From UBA4582 sp965657335 (GTDB lineage Bacteria > Pseudomonadota > Gammaproteobacteria > Pseudomonadales > Azotimanducaceae), in the NCBI GenBank assembly GCA_965657335.1, contig CBFHOH010000004.1, positions 1-64,000 on the forward strand: a stretch of 64,000 nucleotides of DNA, written 5' to 3'. A program made the translations under genes and the position numbers. A model generated the notes under the pieces. It made no database searches. It had not been told where the DNA came from and saw only the letters and a program-made list of their open reading frames with translations. This document shows, piece by piece, positions 35,106-43,464 of this stretch. Within the stretch, counting starts at the first letter, position 1, and every line of letters starts with the position of its first letter.

Positions 35106-35848
35106 GAGCTCAGTCCTGCGCAGTAGCGAATACCTCGTCGCAGCAATTCATAGAATTGTTCGCTTTCCCATGATCCTTTTTCAATCTGTGGGTAATAATC
35201 AACAACGGGTTTCATGTCATAGTGCCCTCTGCAATGCCCAAGGTTGAGGTAAAGCACTTCTCCTTCGCCAACTTTATTAATGTAGTAAACCGGCCGCGGA
35301 TCATCGTCTAGCCATTGATCTTCGATGAAGCCTTTAGCTTCTCCGGTGTAGTCGGTGTACAACAGCTGGTGAAGATCCCCGTGAATGCGACACAGGTAAA
35401 GTTCATCGTCTGTCTCAAATTCACCAATATCTTTTACCAGCGGGTGGTTTTCGTCTGCGGTTTTAACAGTAAACTTTTGGATCGGTGGGTGAGCAATAAA
35501 CTGAGTGCCCAGTGTTTCCATAAGCACCGGTGCGATCTCGGGACTCTTTACTCCCTCAGCAGTAAATTCGAGTATCGAATTGGTACCGTGTAGCGCGAAC
35601 CATTTTCCTCCGTTACTAACATATTCTCGCAGTGCAACCTGTTGCTCTTCTGTTGGAATCAAGTTGCATGTGTATGAAATGAGAAAGTCTGCAGCCTTTA
35701 TCGATTCCATATCTGCATAGTCAGTGGCAACCTTCGTTCGAAATCGTTTTTCCTCTCCGAGCAGTTTAAGTATTTCCAAACGAGCAAAATCGATATCGTG
35801 GTATTGGCCTGCCGCCACCAGATAAACGGATATGGAATCTTCTGGCAT
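35102..35848 (-). CDS. ThuA-like domain protein
   Basis: 248 residues of the class I glutamine-amidotransferase-like ThuA fold, found in trehalose-utilisation and other sugar/lipid loci but with no settled reaction. Visible: LISYTCNLIPTEEQQVALREYV, GGKWFALHG, DELYLCRIHGD and VYYINKVGEGEVLYLNLGHCRGHYD. The amidotransferase Cys-His-Glu triad is not evident. Located between SDR (35858, 9 bases) and LLM genes. A second ThuA-like protein is at 36712. Confidence 0.82.
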   Translation of the reverse strand: MPEDSISVYLVAAGQYHDIDFARLEILKLLGEEKRFRTKVATDYADMESIKAADFLISYTCNLIPTEEQQVALREYVSNGGKWFALHGTNSILEFTAEGVKSPEIAPVLMETLGTQFIAHPPIQKFTVKTADENHPLVKDIGEFETDDELYLCRIHGDLHQLLYTDYTGEAKGFIEDQWLDDDPRPVYYINKVGEGEVLYLNLGHCRGHYDMKPVVDYYPQIEKGSWESEQFYELLRRGIRYCAGLSS

Positions 35849-35857
35849 AACGCCCTC

Positions 35858-36616
35858 CTAGTACTGGATTCGTTTTGTGAGACCACCATCAATGACCACA
35901 TTGGTACCGGTAGTGAAGGCTGCTCGTGGACTGGCAAGCAATGCTACCTGAGCCGCGATTTCCTCTGCAGATCCCATTCGACCTAGTGGTATTTGTGCCA
36001 ATGTCGAATCGTAGAGGGCGGTCATGTGATCTTTGATCATATTCCATGATCCTCCTTCAATGTAGACGGGACCAGGGCTGACGGAGTTCACGCGAATGCC
36101 TTTTGTACCAAGTTCTTGGGATAACGCACCGGCATAATTGAGTAGGCCAGCTTTCATTGCGTTGTAAGGGCCTGCGTTAATGAAGTGCTCCAGTGCTGCA
36201 GTCGTCGAAATCATCACGATATTGCCATTGTCTGACGCTTCTAGGCAGGGCATAGCAGCTTCTACCGCATGGACGGCTGACAAAACATTCAAATTAAATT
36301 GATTGATCCAGCCCTCGTCTCCCGGCGCATTCGACCCACTCACATTTGATACAATAATGTCGAGCCCACCAAGCTCTTCAGCAGCAGAGGTAATCCAGCT
36401 TTTGAAGGCGTCTCCATCACCAATATCCAGTCCCTTACCTGTTACTTTAACGCCTTTGGCGGACAAGCTTTCAACTGCTGCGGCGACTTCCTCTGCATTT
36501 CGCGAACATATTGCGAGATCACAACCTTCATCCGCGAGTGTTTCAGCGATGGCACGACCTATGCCCTTAGTTGCACCTGTGATAAGTGCGCGTTGTCCTT
36601 TAAGTTTGAGATCCAT
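35858..36616 (-). CDS. Short-chain dehydrogenase/reductase
   Basis: 252 residues. TGATKGIG motif near the N-terminus, catalytic Ser in MISTTAALEH and Tyr-Asn-Ala-Met-Lys, and VSPGPVYIEGG. CSRNAEE after the second strand suggests NADP(H). Operator 3 is 55 bases upstream. It heads the array SDR-ThuA-LLM and possibly further to the alcohol dehydrogenase at 27867. Confidence 0.88.
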   Translation of the reverse strand: MDLKLKGQRALITGATKGIGRAIAETLADEGCDLAICSRNAEEVAAAVESLSAKGVKVTGKGLDIGDGDAFKSWITSAAEELGGLDIIVSNVSGSNAPGDEGWINQFNLNVLSAVHAVEAAMPCLEASDNGNIVMISTTAALEHFINAGPYNAMKAGLLNYAGALSQELGTKGIRVNSVSPGPVYIEGGSWNMIKDHMTALYDSTLAQIPLGRMGSAEEIAAQVALLASPRAAFTTGTNVVIDGGLTKRIQY

Positions 36617-36671
36617 GGTGTGCTCCTTGTACGTTATTGTAATTTGAAAAGAGGATAAGACTAGGCTTGAA

Positions 36672-36695
36672 AAAAGAGTCAGTCAAGACTGTTTT
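36672..36695. promoter_or_regulatory. Island operator 3 (upstream of the SDR-ThuA-LLM operon)
   Basis: Read on the minus strand the core is AACAGTCTTGACTGACTCTT; it keeps 19 of 24 positions of the best palindrome and is the second weakest copy after operator 7. It lies 55 bases before the SDR start at 36616, and TTGACT in the same strand is a -35 candidate. Confidence 0.6.
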
Positions 36696-36711
36696 TTTGT
36701 AAGAAATACAG

Positions 36712-37512
36712 TTACTGCGCCAGCGCCCAGTCTAGTGCTGCCTGACTGCCCGCCCAGCGAATAGCGTTTTTGAGTAGTTGTTGGTAGTGAACCGATTGAT
36801 ATGCCACCGGATCGTCGCCTCCCTGAAGATAGACGATTGGGCTATTTGCATAGTGTTTTAGCCATCCAACTAGATTTGATCCATGAGGATGTTGCCAGTT
36901 CTCGTTGTCGTACATTTTGCCTTCCTGTACGACCTTTGCTGCAGAGTAAAAATTATCTTGAGTAAAATGATAGTCGCTGGCGAGTAGTGGCGTGACTGAG
37001 TCTTCAAAGACTTCACAGAGATATAATTCATCAGTCATGGAAAAATGCGCAGGTAGATCGGCTGTAATGGGATGATCTTCAAGGACGGTAATTTCGTGTT
37101 CGACACCATGACGATATCCGCTGTCCTGCATTAGCTTGCCTCTTAGCTCGCCCGGGGTATAGAGGAATCTGCCACCAATGATCTCAGCATACTCCGTCCA
37201 TGCTGGCCATCCAGCGATGGCGTGGTGCATAAAAACCATGCCTTTGCCGCTTGAGAGTAAGGACATTAAACCTGATTTGTACTCTTCATTGGGTGTTTCA
37301 ATGTTGGGTCCGCCGGCCTCGAACGACAGACCGGGCATATCGTAGAAGACGACTACATCATACGGTTCAGCCAACTCCGGTGTCATAAATACTCTTGCGG
37401 CCGGCTGCTCAACATGCGTCCACGAGACTCCGATTTGATCAAACATGGAAAAGAATTCGCCGCGATCAAAAGGGTGACCTTTAGTGACTAACAGCACACT
37501 CGTGTCTGACAT
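36712..37512 (-). CDS. ThuA-like domain protein
   Basis: 266 residues from ATG 37512; an open lead of 100 residues further upstream is rejected because it lacks family similarity and crosses the regulator promoter. ThuA features: SVLLVTKGHPFDRGEF, YDVVVFYDMPG, GKGMVFMHHAIAGW, DELYLCEVFED, PIVYLQGGDDPVAY. Divergent from the TetR gene with 90 bases between; the palindrome at 37552-37566 sits there. Reaction unknown. Confidence 0.82.
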   Translation of the reverse strand: MSDTSVLLVTKGHPFDRGEFFSMFDQIGVSWTHVEQPAARVFMTPELAEPYDVVVFYDMPGLSFEAGGPNIETPNEEYKSGLMSLLSSGKGMVFMHHAIAGWPAWTEYAEIIGGRFLYTPGELRGKLMQDSGYRHGVEHEITVLEDHPITADLPAHFSMTDELYLCEVFEDSVTPLLASDYHFTQDNFYSAAKVVQEGKMYDNENWQHPHGSNLVGWLKHYANSPIVYLQGGDDPVAYQSVHYQQLLKNAIRWAGSQAALDWALAQ

Positions 37513-37551
37513 GGTGAGGTTCCCGCGTGACCTGTGTTGAGAAAACGAGTA

Positions 37552-37566
37552 TTGTGTATAACACAA
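37552..37566. promoter_or_regulatory. Small palindrome in the ThuA/TetR divergent promoter
   Basis: TTGTGT-ATA-ACACAA, two 6-base arms around 3 bases. It differs from the eight island operators. It lies 36 bases before the TetR GTG start and could be a self-control site or that of another regulator. Confidence 0.45.
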
Positions 37567-37602
37567 ATCTAGTAGGGATGAACGCGCAAGTTGAGGAAAG
37601 CA

Positions 37603-38313
37603 GTGGGTGACCGAACGAGGCAGCAGGCAAAAAGTGAAAATACGCGCACGACGATTCTTGATGCGGCGATTCGCTGTTTTTACGAGCGCGGCTATAACAA
37701 CACCACGACAGAAAAAGTTGCAAGAGAAGCAGGTGTGTCGCGAGGCGCTATGCTTCATCACTTTCCTTCCCGATTTGATCTGATCAAAGAATCCGTAAAT
37801 CATCTTCATCAACAGCGACTCGTGTTATTTGAGGATCAGGAACGCCAGATTCAGCAGAATGCTGAGCACAGTCTGATTGAAGAAGGTATTGAGAATTTCT
37901 GGGCACAGCTGCATTCACCTCTATTTATCGTCTGGAATGAGCTGAGGGTTGCTGCGCGAACAGATGTCGATTTAAATAATATCCTCAAACCAGCAGCACG
38001 TGAATTTGAAGCTAAATTTACGAAGATTACCGCCAGTGTTTTTCCTGATCTGGCGTTGTCAGAGGAATTTGAAAGGGCGAACCTGCTCACCGCCTATTTA
38101 TTGGAAGGTATGGCAGTAAATGGAGTCTCGCGCGGTAGAAAGGCAGATATGATGGTGCCCTGGCTAAAAGCGCAATTGCGCCAGATGTTTGCAGACGTGA
38201 CCAATATCAACAGGGATACTGCGTTGAAAAGCGGCGCTAAGCGTACGCCAAAGACTCAGTCAAAGACAACGTCAAAAAAGACCCCCGCCAAGCGTTCGAA
38301 AACAAAAATATAA
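37603..38313 (+). CDS. TetR-family transcriptional regulator, likely regulator of the island
   Basis: About 236 residues from GTG 37603, chosen for GAGGAA at 37593-37598; TTG at 37591 is possible. The DNA-binding domain is residues about 15-60: TILDAAIRCFYERGYNNTTTEKVAREAGVSRG region, with the recognition helix and FPSRFDLIKES after it. The ligand half is divergent. The C-terminus ends in a Lys/Thr/Ser-rich tail (about 27 residues) unusual in TetR proteins. It is the only TetR gene in the window and lies centrally among the eight shared operators, so I infer that it binds them; its own promoter has none. Confidence 0.88.
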   Translation: MGDRTRQQAKSENTRTTILDAAIRCFYERGYNNTTTEKVAREAGVSRGAMLHHFPSRFDLIKESVNHLHQQRLVLFEDQERQIQQNAEHSLIEEGIENFWAQLHSPLFIVWNELRVAARTDVDLNNILKPAAREFEAKFTKITASVFPDLALSEEFERANLLTAYLLEGMAVNGVSRGRKADMMVPWLKAQLRQMFADVTNINRDTALKSGAKRTPKTQSKTTSKKTPAKRSKTKI

Positions 38314-38338
38314 AATCGTAAAGACAGGTAAAGTGTAT

Positions 38339-38686
38339 ATGAAGATTATTATCTCTGGTGTGGTAGATATCGATATTGCCCAAATGGATAAGGCTATGGC
38401 TGGAGCCGAGCCGCTAATTGTCGGGGCGCTAACACAGGACGGTTGTATGGACTATGACTGGTGTCCCGATCCTGTCAATCCTGGCCGCATTCGAGTGTTT
38501 GAGCGTTGGGAAAGTCAAGCAGCACTGGAAAATCACTTTAATAACCACTGGTATACCGATATGCGGACTCATATTGGACAATGCGGTATCACAAACGCTG
38601 ATGTGTTGAAGTATCGTATAGGGGCAGCTGAACCAGTCTATGACGAAACTGGTACCCCTCGTGCAGATTTTTTCACTGAAAAATAA
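38339..38686 (+). CDS. ABM-fold (antibiotic biosynthesis monooxygenase-like) protein
   Basis: 115 residues from ATG 38339, 25 bases after the TetR stop. Opens KIIISGVVDIDIAQMDKAM, then GCMDYDWCPDPVNPGRIRVFERWES and ALENHFNN, matching the small ABM barrel with the His-bearing helix. Probably co-transcribed with the regulator. Role unknown; a peroxide or quinone-detoxifying monooxygenase is possible. Confidence 0.75.
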   Translation: MKIIISGVVDIDIAQMDKAMAGAEPLIVGALTQDGCMDYDWCPDPVNPGRIRVFERWESQAALENHFNNHWYTDMRTHIGQCGITNADVLKYRIGAAEPVYDETGTPRADFFTEK

Positions 38687-38845
38687 CCGCCAAAACCACA
38701 CAATGATCATCAGCGAAGATGTTTAACCGGTTCATGGTGATCGATTGTTTTTAGCATTGTCATGCAAGCTTTTATGACAACCTATGGGGCGACACTCTTT
38801 GGCTGAGAGGATCGCCTTCGCATCCCTTGAATCGATCCTGTTGAA

Positions 38846-38869
38846 ATAACAGTCAAGCTTGACTGTTTC
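38846..38869. promoter_or_regulatory. Island operator 4 (upstream of the 2-oxoacid dehydrogenase operon)
   Basis: Core AACAGTCAAGCTTGACTGTT (38848-38867) is a perfect 20-base palindrome and the best copy in the window. TTGACT inside it (38859-38864) is followed after 17 bases by CATGAT, a plausible sigma-70 -35/-10 pair, so binding would block RNA polymerase. It is 49 bases before the GTG start of the E1 alpha gene. Confidence 0.82.
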
Positions 38870-38918
38870 TATCGATCATCGCATGATGCGTTTCACGTTC
38901 AGCCTTGGAAAATGTATC

Positions 38919-40004
38919 GTGGCAAGCAAAATATCCAACAAAATATTAACTGACCTTCATTTACGAATGGTCCGAATTCGGCGTTTTGAAGAAGAAGCCG
39001 GAAAACTCATGGAAGATGGAAAAATTCCCGGTGCTTTGCATTTGTATGTGGGGCAGGAGGCAGTTGCCTCGGGGGTTATGGAGCATCTCTCTAATAAGGA
39101 TCAAATAACCAGCACCCACCGCGGGCATGGACACCTGATTGCAAAGGGTGGAGAGTTTGATCGAATGTTCGCTGAGCTTTTCGGGCGTTCAACTGGCTAC
39201 TGCAAAGGTAAGGGTGGCAGCATGCACATCTCTAACATGGCAGTAGGGATGCTTGGTGCCAATGGTATCGTCGGTGGCGGCCCCCCTATCGCAATGGGCG
39301 CTGCGTTTTCTAACAAATTTAGAAAAACCAAAGACGTATCTGTCGCATTTTTTGGTGACGGNNNNNNNNNNNNNNNNNNNNNNNNNNNNNNNNNNNNNNN
39401 NNNNNNNNNNNNNNNNNNNNNNNNNNNNNNNNNNNNNNNNNNNNNNNNNNNNNNNNNNNNCGCTTCGAACGAAGGCAGTTTTCACGAAGCCGCAAACATG
39501 GCAGCACTATTTAAATTGCCATGTGTTTTTGTCTGCGAAAATAACGGCTATGGCGAATATACGTCCCAAGCCAATCATCAGGCGATCGTTGATGTTGCGG
39601 ATCGTGCTGCTGGATATGGCATGCCGGGTGTGGTCGTCGACGGTATGGATGTGGTCGCAGTCTATGAGGCGGCAGGTGCTGCGATCAAAAGAGCGAGATC
39701 CGGGCAGGGGCCTACATTGCTTGAATGCAAAACCTATCGATATTATGACCACGTCGGTGTGAGGGGGATGGGACTTACTTATCGTACTGATGAAGAGCTT
39801 GAGATCTGGCAAAAACGCGATGCGATTCAGGCTTTTGAAAAACAATTAGTCAAAATGAAAGTAATGACAAAGAAGAAAATTGAAAACGTTTACTCACGGG
39901 TAAATAAAGATATAGAGGCCGGAATTAAGTATGCAGAAGACTCGCCATTTCCTGAACCAGCTGACTTGCTCGATGATGTCTATCACATTGGAGGCGCATC
40001 ATGA
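38919..40004 (+). CDS. acoA: 2-oxoacid/acetoin dehydrogenase E1 component alpha subunit, with N gap
   Basis: Start GTG 38919 is preferred because GGAA lies 8 bases upstream and the protein then begins ASKISNKILTDLHLRMV; longer TTG/ATG starts would overlap the operator. TPP-dependent E1 alpha: RIRRFEEEAG, GHGHLIAKGG, GKGGSMHISN and NNGYGEYT are typical of acetoin-type E1. The TPP GDG motif is at the 99-N run (39362-39460); joining the two edges with no insertion reads GDGASNEGSFHEA exactly. The E1 beta gene overlaps by 4 bases. Assignment to acetoin rather than another 2-oxoacid follows the acoX gene order, not the substrate site. Confidence 0.85.
   Translation: MASKISNKILTDLHLRMVRIRRFEEEAGKLMEDGKIPGALHLYVGQEAVASGVMEHLSNKDQITSTHRGHGHLIAKGGEFDRMFAELFGRSTGYCKGKGGSMHISNMAVGMLGANGIVGGGPPIAMGAAFSNKFRKTKDVSVAFFGDXXXXXXXXXXXXXXXXXXXXXXXXXXXXXXXXXXASNEGSFHEAANMAALFKLPCVFVCENNGYGEYTSQANHQAIVDVADRAAGYGMPGVVVDGMDVVAVYEAAGAAIKRARSGQGPTLLECKTYRYYDHVGVRGMGLTYRTDEELEIWQKRDAIQAFEKQLVKMKVMTKKKIENVYSRVNKDIEAGIKYAEDSPFPEPADLLDDVYHIGGAS
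39362..39460. other. Assembly gap, 99 N, in E1 alpha gene
   Basis: Bases left and right of the gap join without loss to give the conserved GDGASNEG motif, so the true gap is probably zero bases long and the gene is intact. Confidence 0.95.
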
Positions 40005-41002
40005 GTGAAGCAAAAAAACAGGAACCAAGACAATTACCCTACGTTGCCGCGATCACTGAGGGCGTAAGACAAGTTCTTCAGGAACAAGACAATGCATTTG
40101 TGGCCGGTGAAGATGTTGGTCAGGCGGGCAGTGTTTTTGGCTATTATCAGGGACTGCACAAAGAGTTTGGACCTGAACGGATCTTTGATACACCGATCAG
40201 CGAAAAAGGGATTATTGGACTCGGTGTTGGTGCGTCGGCGACTGGGTGTCGCCCCATCCTTGATCTCATGTTTATGGATTTCCTCGGAGAATGCATGGAT
40301 GAAGTGGCCAACCAGATGGCCAAAATGCGTTTTATGTTTGGCGGAGGCGCCACGCTGCCGGTCACAGTGCTGACAATGTCTGGTGCCGGTATGAACCTCG
40401 CCGCTCAGCATTCCCAAAGCCTTGAGGCATGGCTAGCGCATTTACCCGGCGTGAAGGTGGTCATGCCATCTAATGCTTATGACGCGAAGGGCCTAATTAT
40501 AGCTGCAGCAAGAGACGACAACCCGGTGTTTGTCGTACTTAACAAGCTAAGTCTGGCGATGGCTTGTGAAGTCCCTGAGGAACCTTATGAAGTGCCTATT
40601 GGTAAAGCTCAGGTGGTTCGTGAAGGCAAGGATCTATCCATTGTTGCCGTTGGCAGAATGGTCAATGAAGCAATGGCCGCTGTTAAGCCGCTGGCTGAAT
40701 TGGGTGTCGATGCCGAAGTGATCGATGTAAGAAGTATCCAGCCTTTTGATACTGAAACTGTCGTTAATTCTATGAAGAAGACTCATCGAGCCGTGGTTGT
40801 CCATGAAGCCGTTAGGTTTGGCGGATTTGGCGGTGAAATTGTTGCGCAGCTTCAAGAGCTGGCCTTTGACTATCTCGATGCACCGATAGCTAGAGTTGGC
40901 GCACCTTTCTCTCCGGTGCCATTCAGTCCGGCACTTGAAAAAGTATATGTGCCTAATGCTCAATCGATTGTTGCAGAAGTTAAAAAAACGCTGGGACTCT
41001 AA
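40001..41002 (+). CDS. acoB: 2-oxoacid/acetoin dehydrogenase E1 component beta subunit
   Basis: 333 residues. E1 beta features: GEDVGQAGSVFGYYQGL, RIFDTPISEKGIIGLGVGASATG, EVIDVRSIQPFDTETV and AVRFGGFGGEIVAQL. Partners with E1 alpha to decarboxylate a 2-oxo acid or cleave acetoin and acylate the lipoyl group of E2. Overlaps acoA by 4 bases, and acoX follows after 3. Confidence 0.9.
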   Translation: MSEAKKQEPRQLPYVAAITEGVRQVLQEQDNAFVAGEDVGQAGSVFGYYQGLHKEFGPERIFDTPISEKGIIGLGVGASATGCRPILDLMFMDFLGECMDEVANQMAKMRFMFGGGATLPVTVLTMSGAGMNLAAQHSQSLEAWLAHLPGVKVVMPSNAYDAKGLIIAAARDDNPVFVVLNKLSLAMACEVPEEPYEVPIGKAQVVREGKDLSIVAVGRMVNEAMAAVKPLAELGVDAEVIDVRSIQPFDTETVVNSMKKTHRAVVVHEAVRFGGFGGEIVAQLQELAFDYLDAPIARVGAPFSPVPFSPALEKVYVPNAQSIVAEVKKTLGL

Positions 41003-41005
41003 ACT

Positions 41006-41980
41006 GTGCAGCCGATAGGCGTTGTGGCAAATCCGCTTTCCGGCAAGGACATTCGGCGTCTCTCAGGCAAGGCTTCTGTTTTTGATAATAGAGAAAAAGA
41101 AGCAATAGTTCGCCGAGCAATTGCGGGTGCGGTAGCGGCAGGCGCAAAGCACTTTGCTTATATGAACGATTCTCATGGCATCGCTGCGAGCGGATTTAGC
41201 GATGTCGAAGGCATTGATGCTGTTGCTGTTGAGTGTCCCCGCTCGGCAACCATGTTCGACACTATTGAGTCAGCGCGACAACTGGCAGAGCTAAACTGTG
41301 CTGCAGTGCTTGTTCTGGGCGGTGATGGAACCAATAGGGCTTTCGTAAAGGGTTGGCGAGAAGCAGTGATGATGCCTCTGTCTACGGGCACGAACAATGT
41401 CTTCCCCGTGCTGGCCGAGGCGACCGTCGCCGGTTCGACACTCGGCTTGATTGGATCAGGAAAACTTGATGCAAAGCGCGTGTCAAATGTTGCGAAGATT
41501 ATCGACATTGAAATAGAAGGTGAGACCGGTGATATCGCGCTTATAGATGCGGTGATGACAGAAGACGACTTTGTTGGCGCGCGCGCACTGTTAGATGCAG
41601 ACGCAATCCAGCAAGTATTGCTCACGCGGGCTGACCCCGCTGCGGTGGGTATGACCAGCTTGGGTGGTCTTATACAGCCGATGTATGAAGAAGAGGATGC
41701 CGGTTTGTTGCTCGAGATGGGGGATGGCGGTGCAAAGATAAACGCGCCACTCGCGCCGGGCTTGTTCGCGCCCATTGGCATCAAACAGATTAACCGAGTG
41801 CCTTTCGGTAAGACAGTCGAGCTTCAAGGTCCAGGTGTATTGGCGCTCGATGGTGAAAGAGAAAGAGTTATTCAGCCAGAACAAAAAGTTAAATTACGGG
41901 TATCTAGATCTGGTCCACGGGTGCTTGATATTAATATTGCGATGAAGACCGCCGCGAGTAGTGGTCTTTTAAGGTTGTAA
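41006..41980 (+). CDS. acoX: AcoX-type ATP-NAD kinase-like protein
   Basis: 324 residues from GTG 41006. The kinase motif GGDGTNRAFVKGW and the N-terminal GVVANPLSGKDIRR match the ATP-NAD/AcoX kinase family. AcoX is regularly encoded in acetoin dehydrogenase operons but its role is not settled. Its presence between E1 and E2 supports an acetoin-type system or a relative. E2 follows after 12 bases. Confidence 0.87.
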   Translation: MQPIGVVANPLSGKDIRRLSGKASVFDNREKEAIVRRAIAGAVAAGAKHFAYMNDSHGIAASGFSDVEGIDAVAVECPRSATMFDTIESARQLAELNCAAVLVLGGDGTNRAFVKGWREAVMMPLSTGTNNVFPVLAEATVAGSTLGLIGSGKLDAKRVSNVAKIIDIEIEGETGDIALIDAVMTEDDFVGARALLDADAIQQVLLTRADPAAVGMTSLGGLIQPMYEEEDAGLLLEMGDGGAKINAPLAPGLFAPIGIKQINRVPFGKTVELQGPGVLALDGERERVIQPEQKVKLRVSRSGPRVLDINIAMKTAASSGLLRL

Positions 41981-41992
41981 CGGAGTTAAAAA

Positions 41993-43462
41993 ATGCCAAG
42001 GGAAGTTTATCTTGTAAAAGTCGGTATGACGATGACCGAAGGGATGGTCTCTGAGTGGTTTATTGCCGATGGTACAGAGGTTAAAAAGGGCGAGATGCTC
42101 TATTCGCTCGAAACTGAAAAAGTAAATTTGGATGTCGACGCGGAAGCCGACGGGACAGTGAAGCATCTGGTTGAAGCAGGTGTCACACTGGCGCCTGGTG
42201 ATGTCGTTGGATATATCTTCGAGCCGGGGGAAAGTATTCCTGACGTGTTACCCGGAGCCACTTCACAGCCGGAGATTGATGCCCCTGCCGAGCCTGTGGC
42301 GACTGAAAGCCCGGCTCCAGCCACGGCCCAGGAAGTTGCCACGGACGGAAACGTTAAAGCGTCACCCGCAGCCCGAAGACTGGCAAGAGAGCTGAACGTC
42401 AACTATCAGTCGCTGCAGGGAACCGGACCCGGCGGGCGAATTGTTGAAGCAGACGTACAAAGCGCAGCAACCAATCCGGCGGTCGCTCAACAGCCAACGA
42501 TAGCTGCTACTTCGCCTCAATCTAATGCCGATGTTAAAGCATCACCATTAGCCAAACGTATCGCTGAACAACGCTCTATTGATCTTTCTCGTGTTCAGGG
42601 GAGTGGGCCTGGCGGACGAATTGTTCAGGCTGATGTGGAAAATNNNNNNNNNNNNNNNNNNNNNNNNNNNNNNNNNNNNNNNNNNNNNNNNNNNNNNNNN
42701 NNNNNNNNNNNNNNNNNNNNNNNNNNNNNNNNNNNNNNNNNNCTTGGTGCTTCAACCGCGCAGGTAAGTGGTCCCGCTGCTGGTGAAGTAGTACCCGTAA
42801 AAGGGATGCGGAAAACAATAGCGCAGCGTATGCATCAAAGCTTACAAGAGAGTGCGCAGTTGACCATGGATATGGCCGCTGTCATGGAAGATGCGGTAAA
42901 ACTCCGAGAGCAGTTGATTCGGGAATGGGATGGCGCAGCTAGGCCTACCTTTACAGATCTTGTGATCAAAGCTGCGGCTAAAGCGCTTCAAAAACATCCG
43001 CTAATGAATAGCCAGTTCAGTGATGCGGGTATCCAGTTGCTCAATGAAATTCATGTCGGTATTGCGGTCGCTTTACCAGAGGGTTTGGTCGTGCCGGTCG
43101 TGAGGAACGCCGATCAGCTGAGCTTAAAAGAAATAGCGGTTGAGTCAGCACGGCTTGCAACTTGTGCTCGAGAAGGAACGCTTGGACTTGATGACTATGC
43201 CGGTGGAACGTTCACGATTTCAGCGCTAGGCATGTTCGGTGTAGATTCGTTCACGCCAATTATAAACCAACCTCAATCAGGCATTTTAGGCGTCAATCGC
43301 ATACTTGATGGTATCGCCTGGGAAGGTGAAACGCCGGTTCGCCAGAAGCAGATGAATCTTTCGTTGACTTGGGATCACCGGGTGTTAGACGGCGCCCCAG
43401 CAGCGGAGTTTCTTCAAACTGTCGTGGAGTATTTATCTGAACCTTATCGGTTGTTGGTGTAG
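41993..43462 (+). CDS. Dihydrolipoamide acyltransferase E2 with two tandem E3-binding domains, with N gap
   Basis: Lipoyl domain 1-80 with lipoyl Lys43 (ETEKVNLDV), then two copies of the peripheral-subunit-binding domain, about 122-157 (KASPAARRLARELNV ... GPGGRIVEADV) and 182-217 (KASPLAKRIAEQRSI ... GPGGRIVQADV), a linker containing the 99-N run (42644-42742), and the catalytic domain ending in DHRVLDGAPAAEFL (His and Asp-Gly). Usual E2 proteins have one E3-binding domain. Because the gap follows directly after the second copy, a further copy may be hidden. E3 gene starts 2 bases after the stop. Confidence 0.87.
   Translation: MPREVYLVKVGMTMTEGMVSEWFIADGTEVKKGEMLYSLETEKVNLDVDAEADGTVKHLVEAGVTLAPGDVVGYIFEPGESIPDVLPGATSQPEIDAPAEPVATESPAPATAQEVATDGNVKASPAARRLARELNVNYQSLQGTGPGGRIVEADVQSAATNPAVAQQPTIAATSPQSNADVKASPLAKRIAEQRSIDLSRVQGSGPGGRIVQADVENXXXXXXXXXXXXXXXXXXXXXXXXXXXXXXXXXLGASTAQVSGPAAGEVVPVKGMRKTIAQRMHQSLQESAQLTMDMAAVMEDAVKLREQLIREWDGAARPTFTDLVIKAAAKALQKHPLMNSQFSDAGIQLLNEIHVGIAVALPEGLVVPVVRNADQLSLKEIAVESARLATCAREGTLGLDDYAGGTFTISALGMFGVDSFTPIINQPQSGILGVNRILDGIAWEGETPVRQKQMNLSLTWDHRVLDGAPAAEFLQTVVEYLSEPYRLLV
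42644..42742. other. Assembly gap, 99 N, in E2 linker
   Basis: Placed after the second of two similar E3-binding domains; real length is unknown and could hide more linker or another repeat. The reading frame continues after it. Confidence 0.95.
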
Positions 43463-43464
43463 AA

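Noticed and set aside
37513..37812. Long N-terminal extension of the ThuA-like gene (start at 37812)
   Set aside because: The extension is Cys- and basic-rich, lies opposite the TetR gene and lacks homology; ATG 37512 begins the domain.
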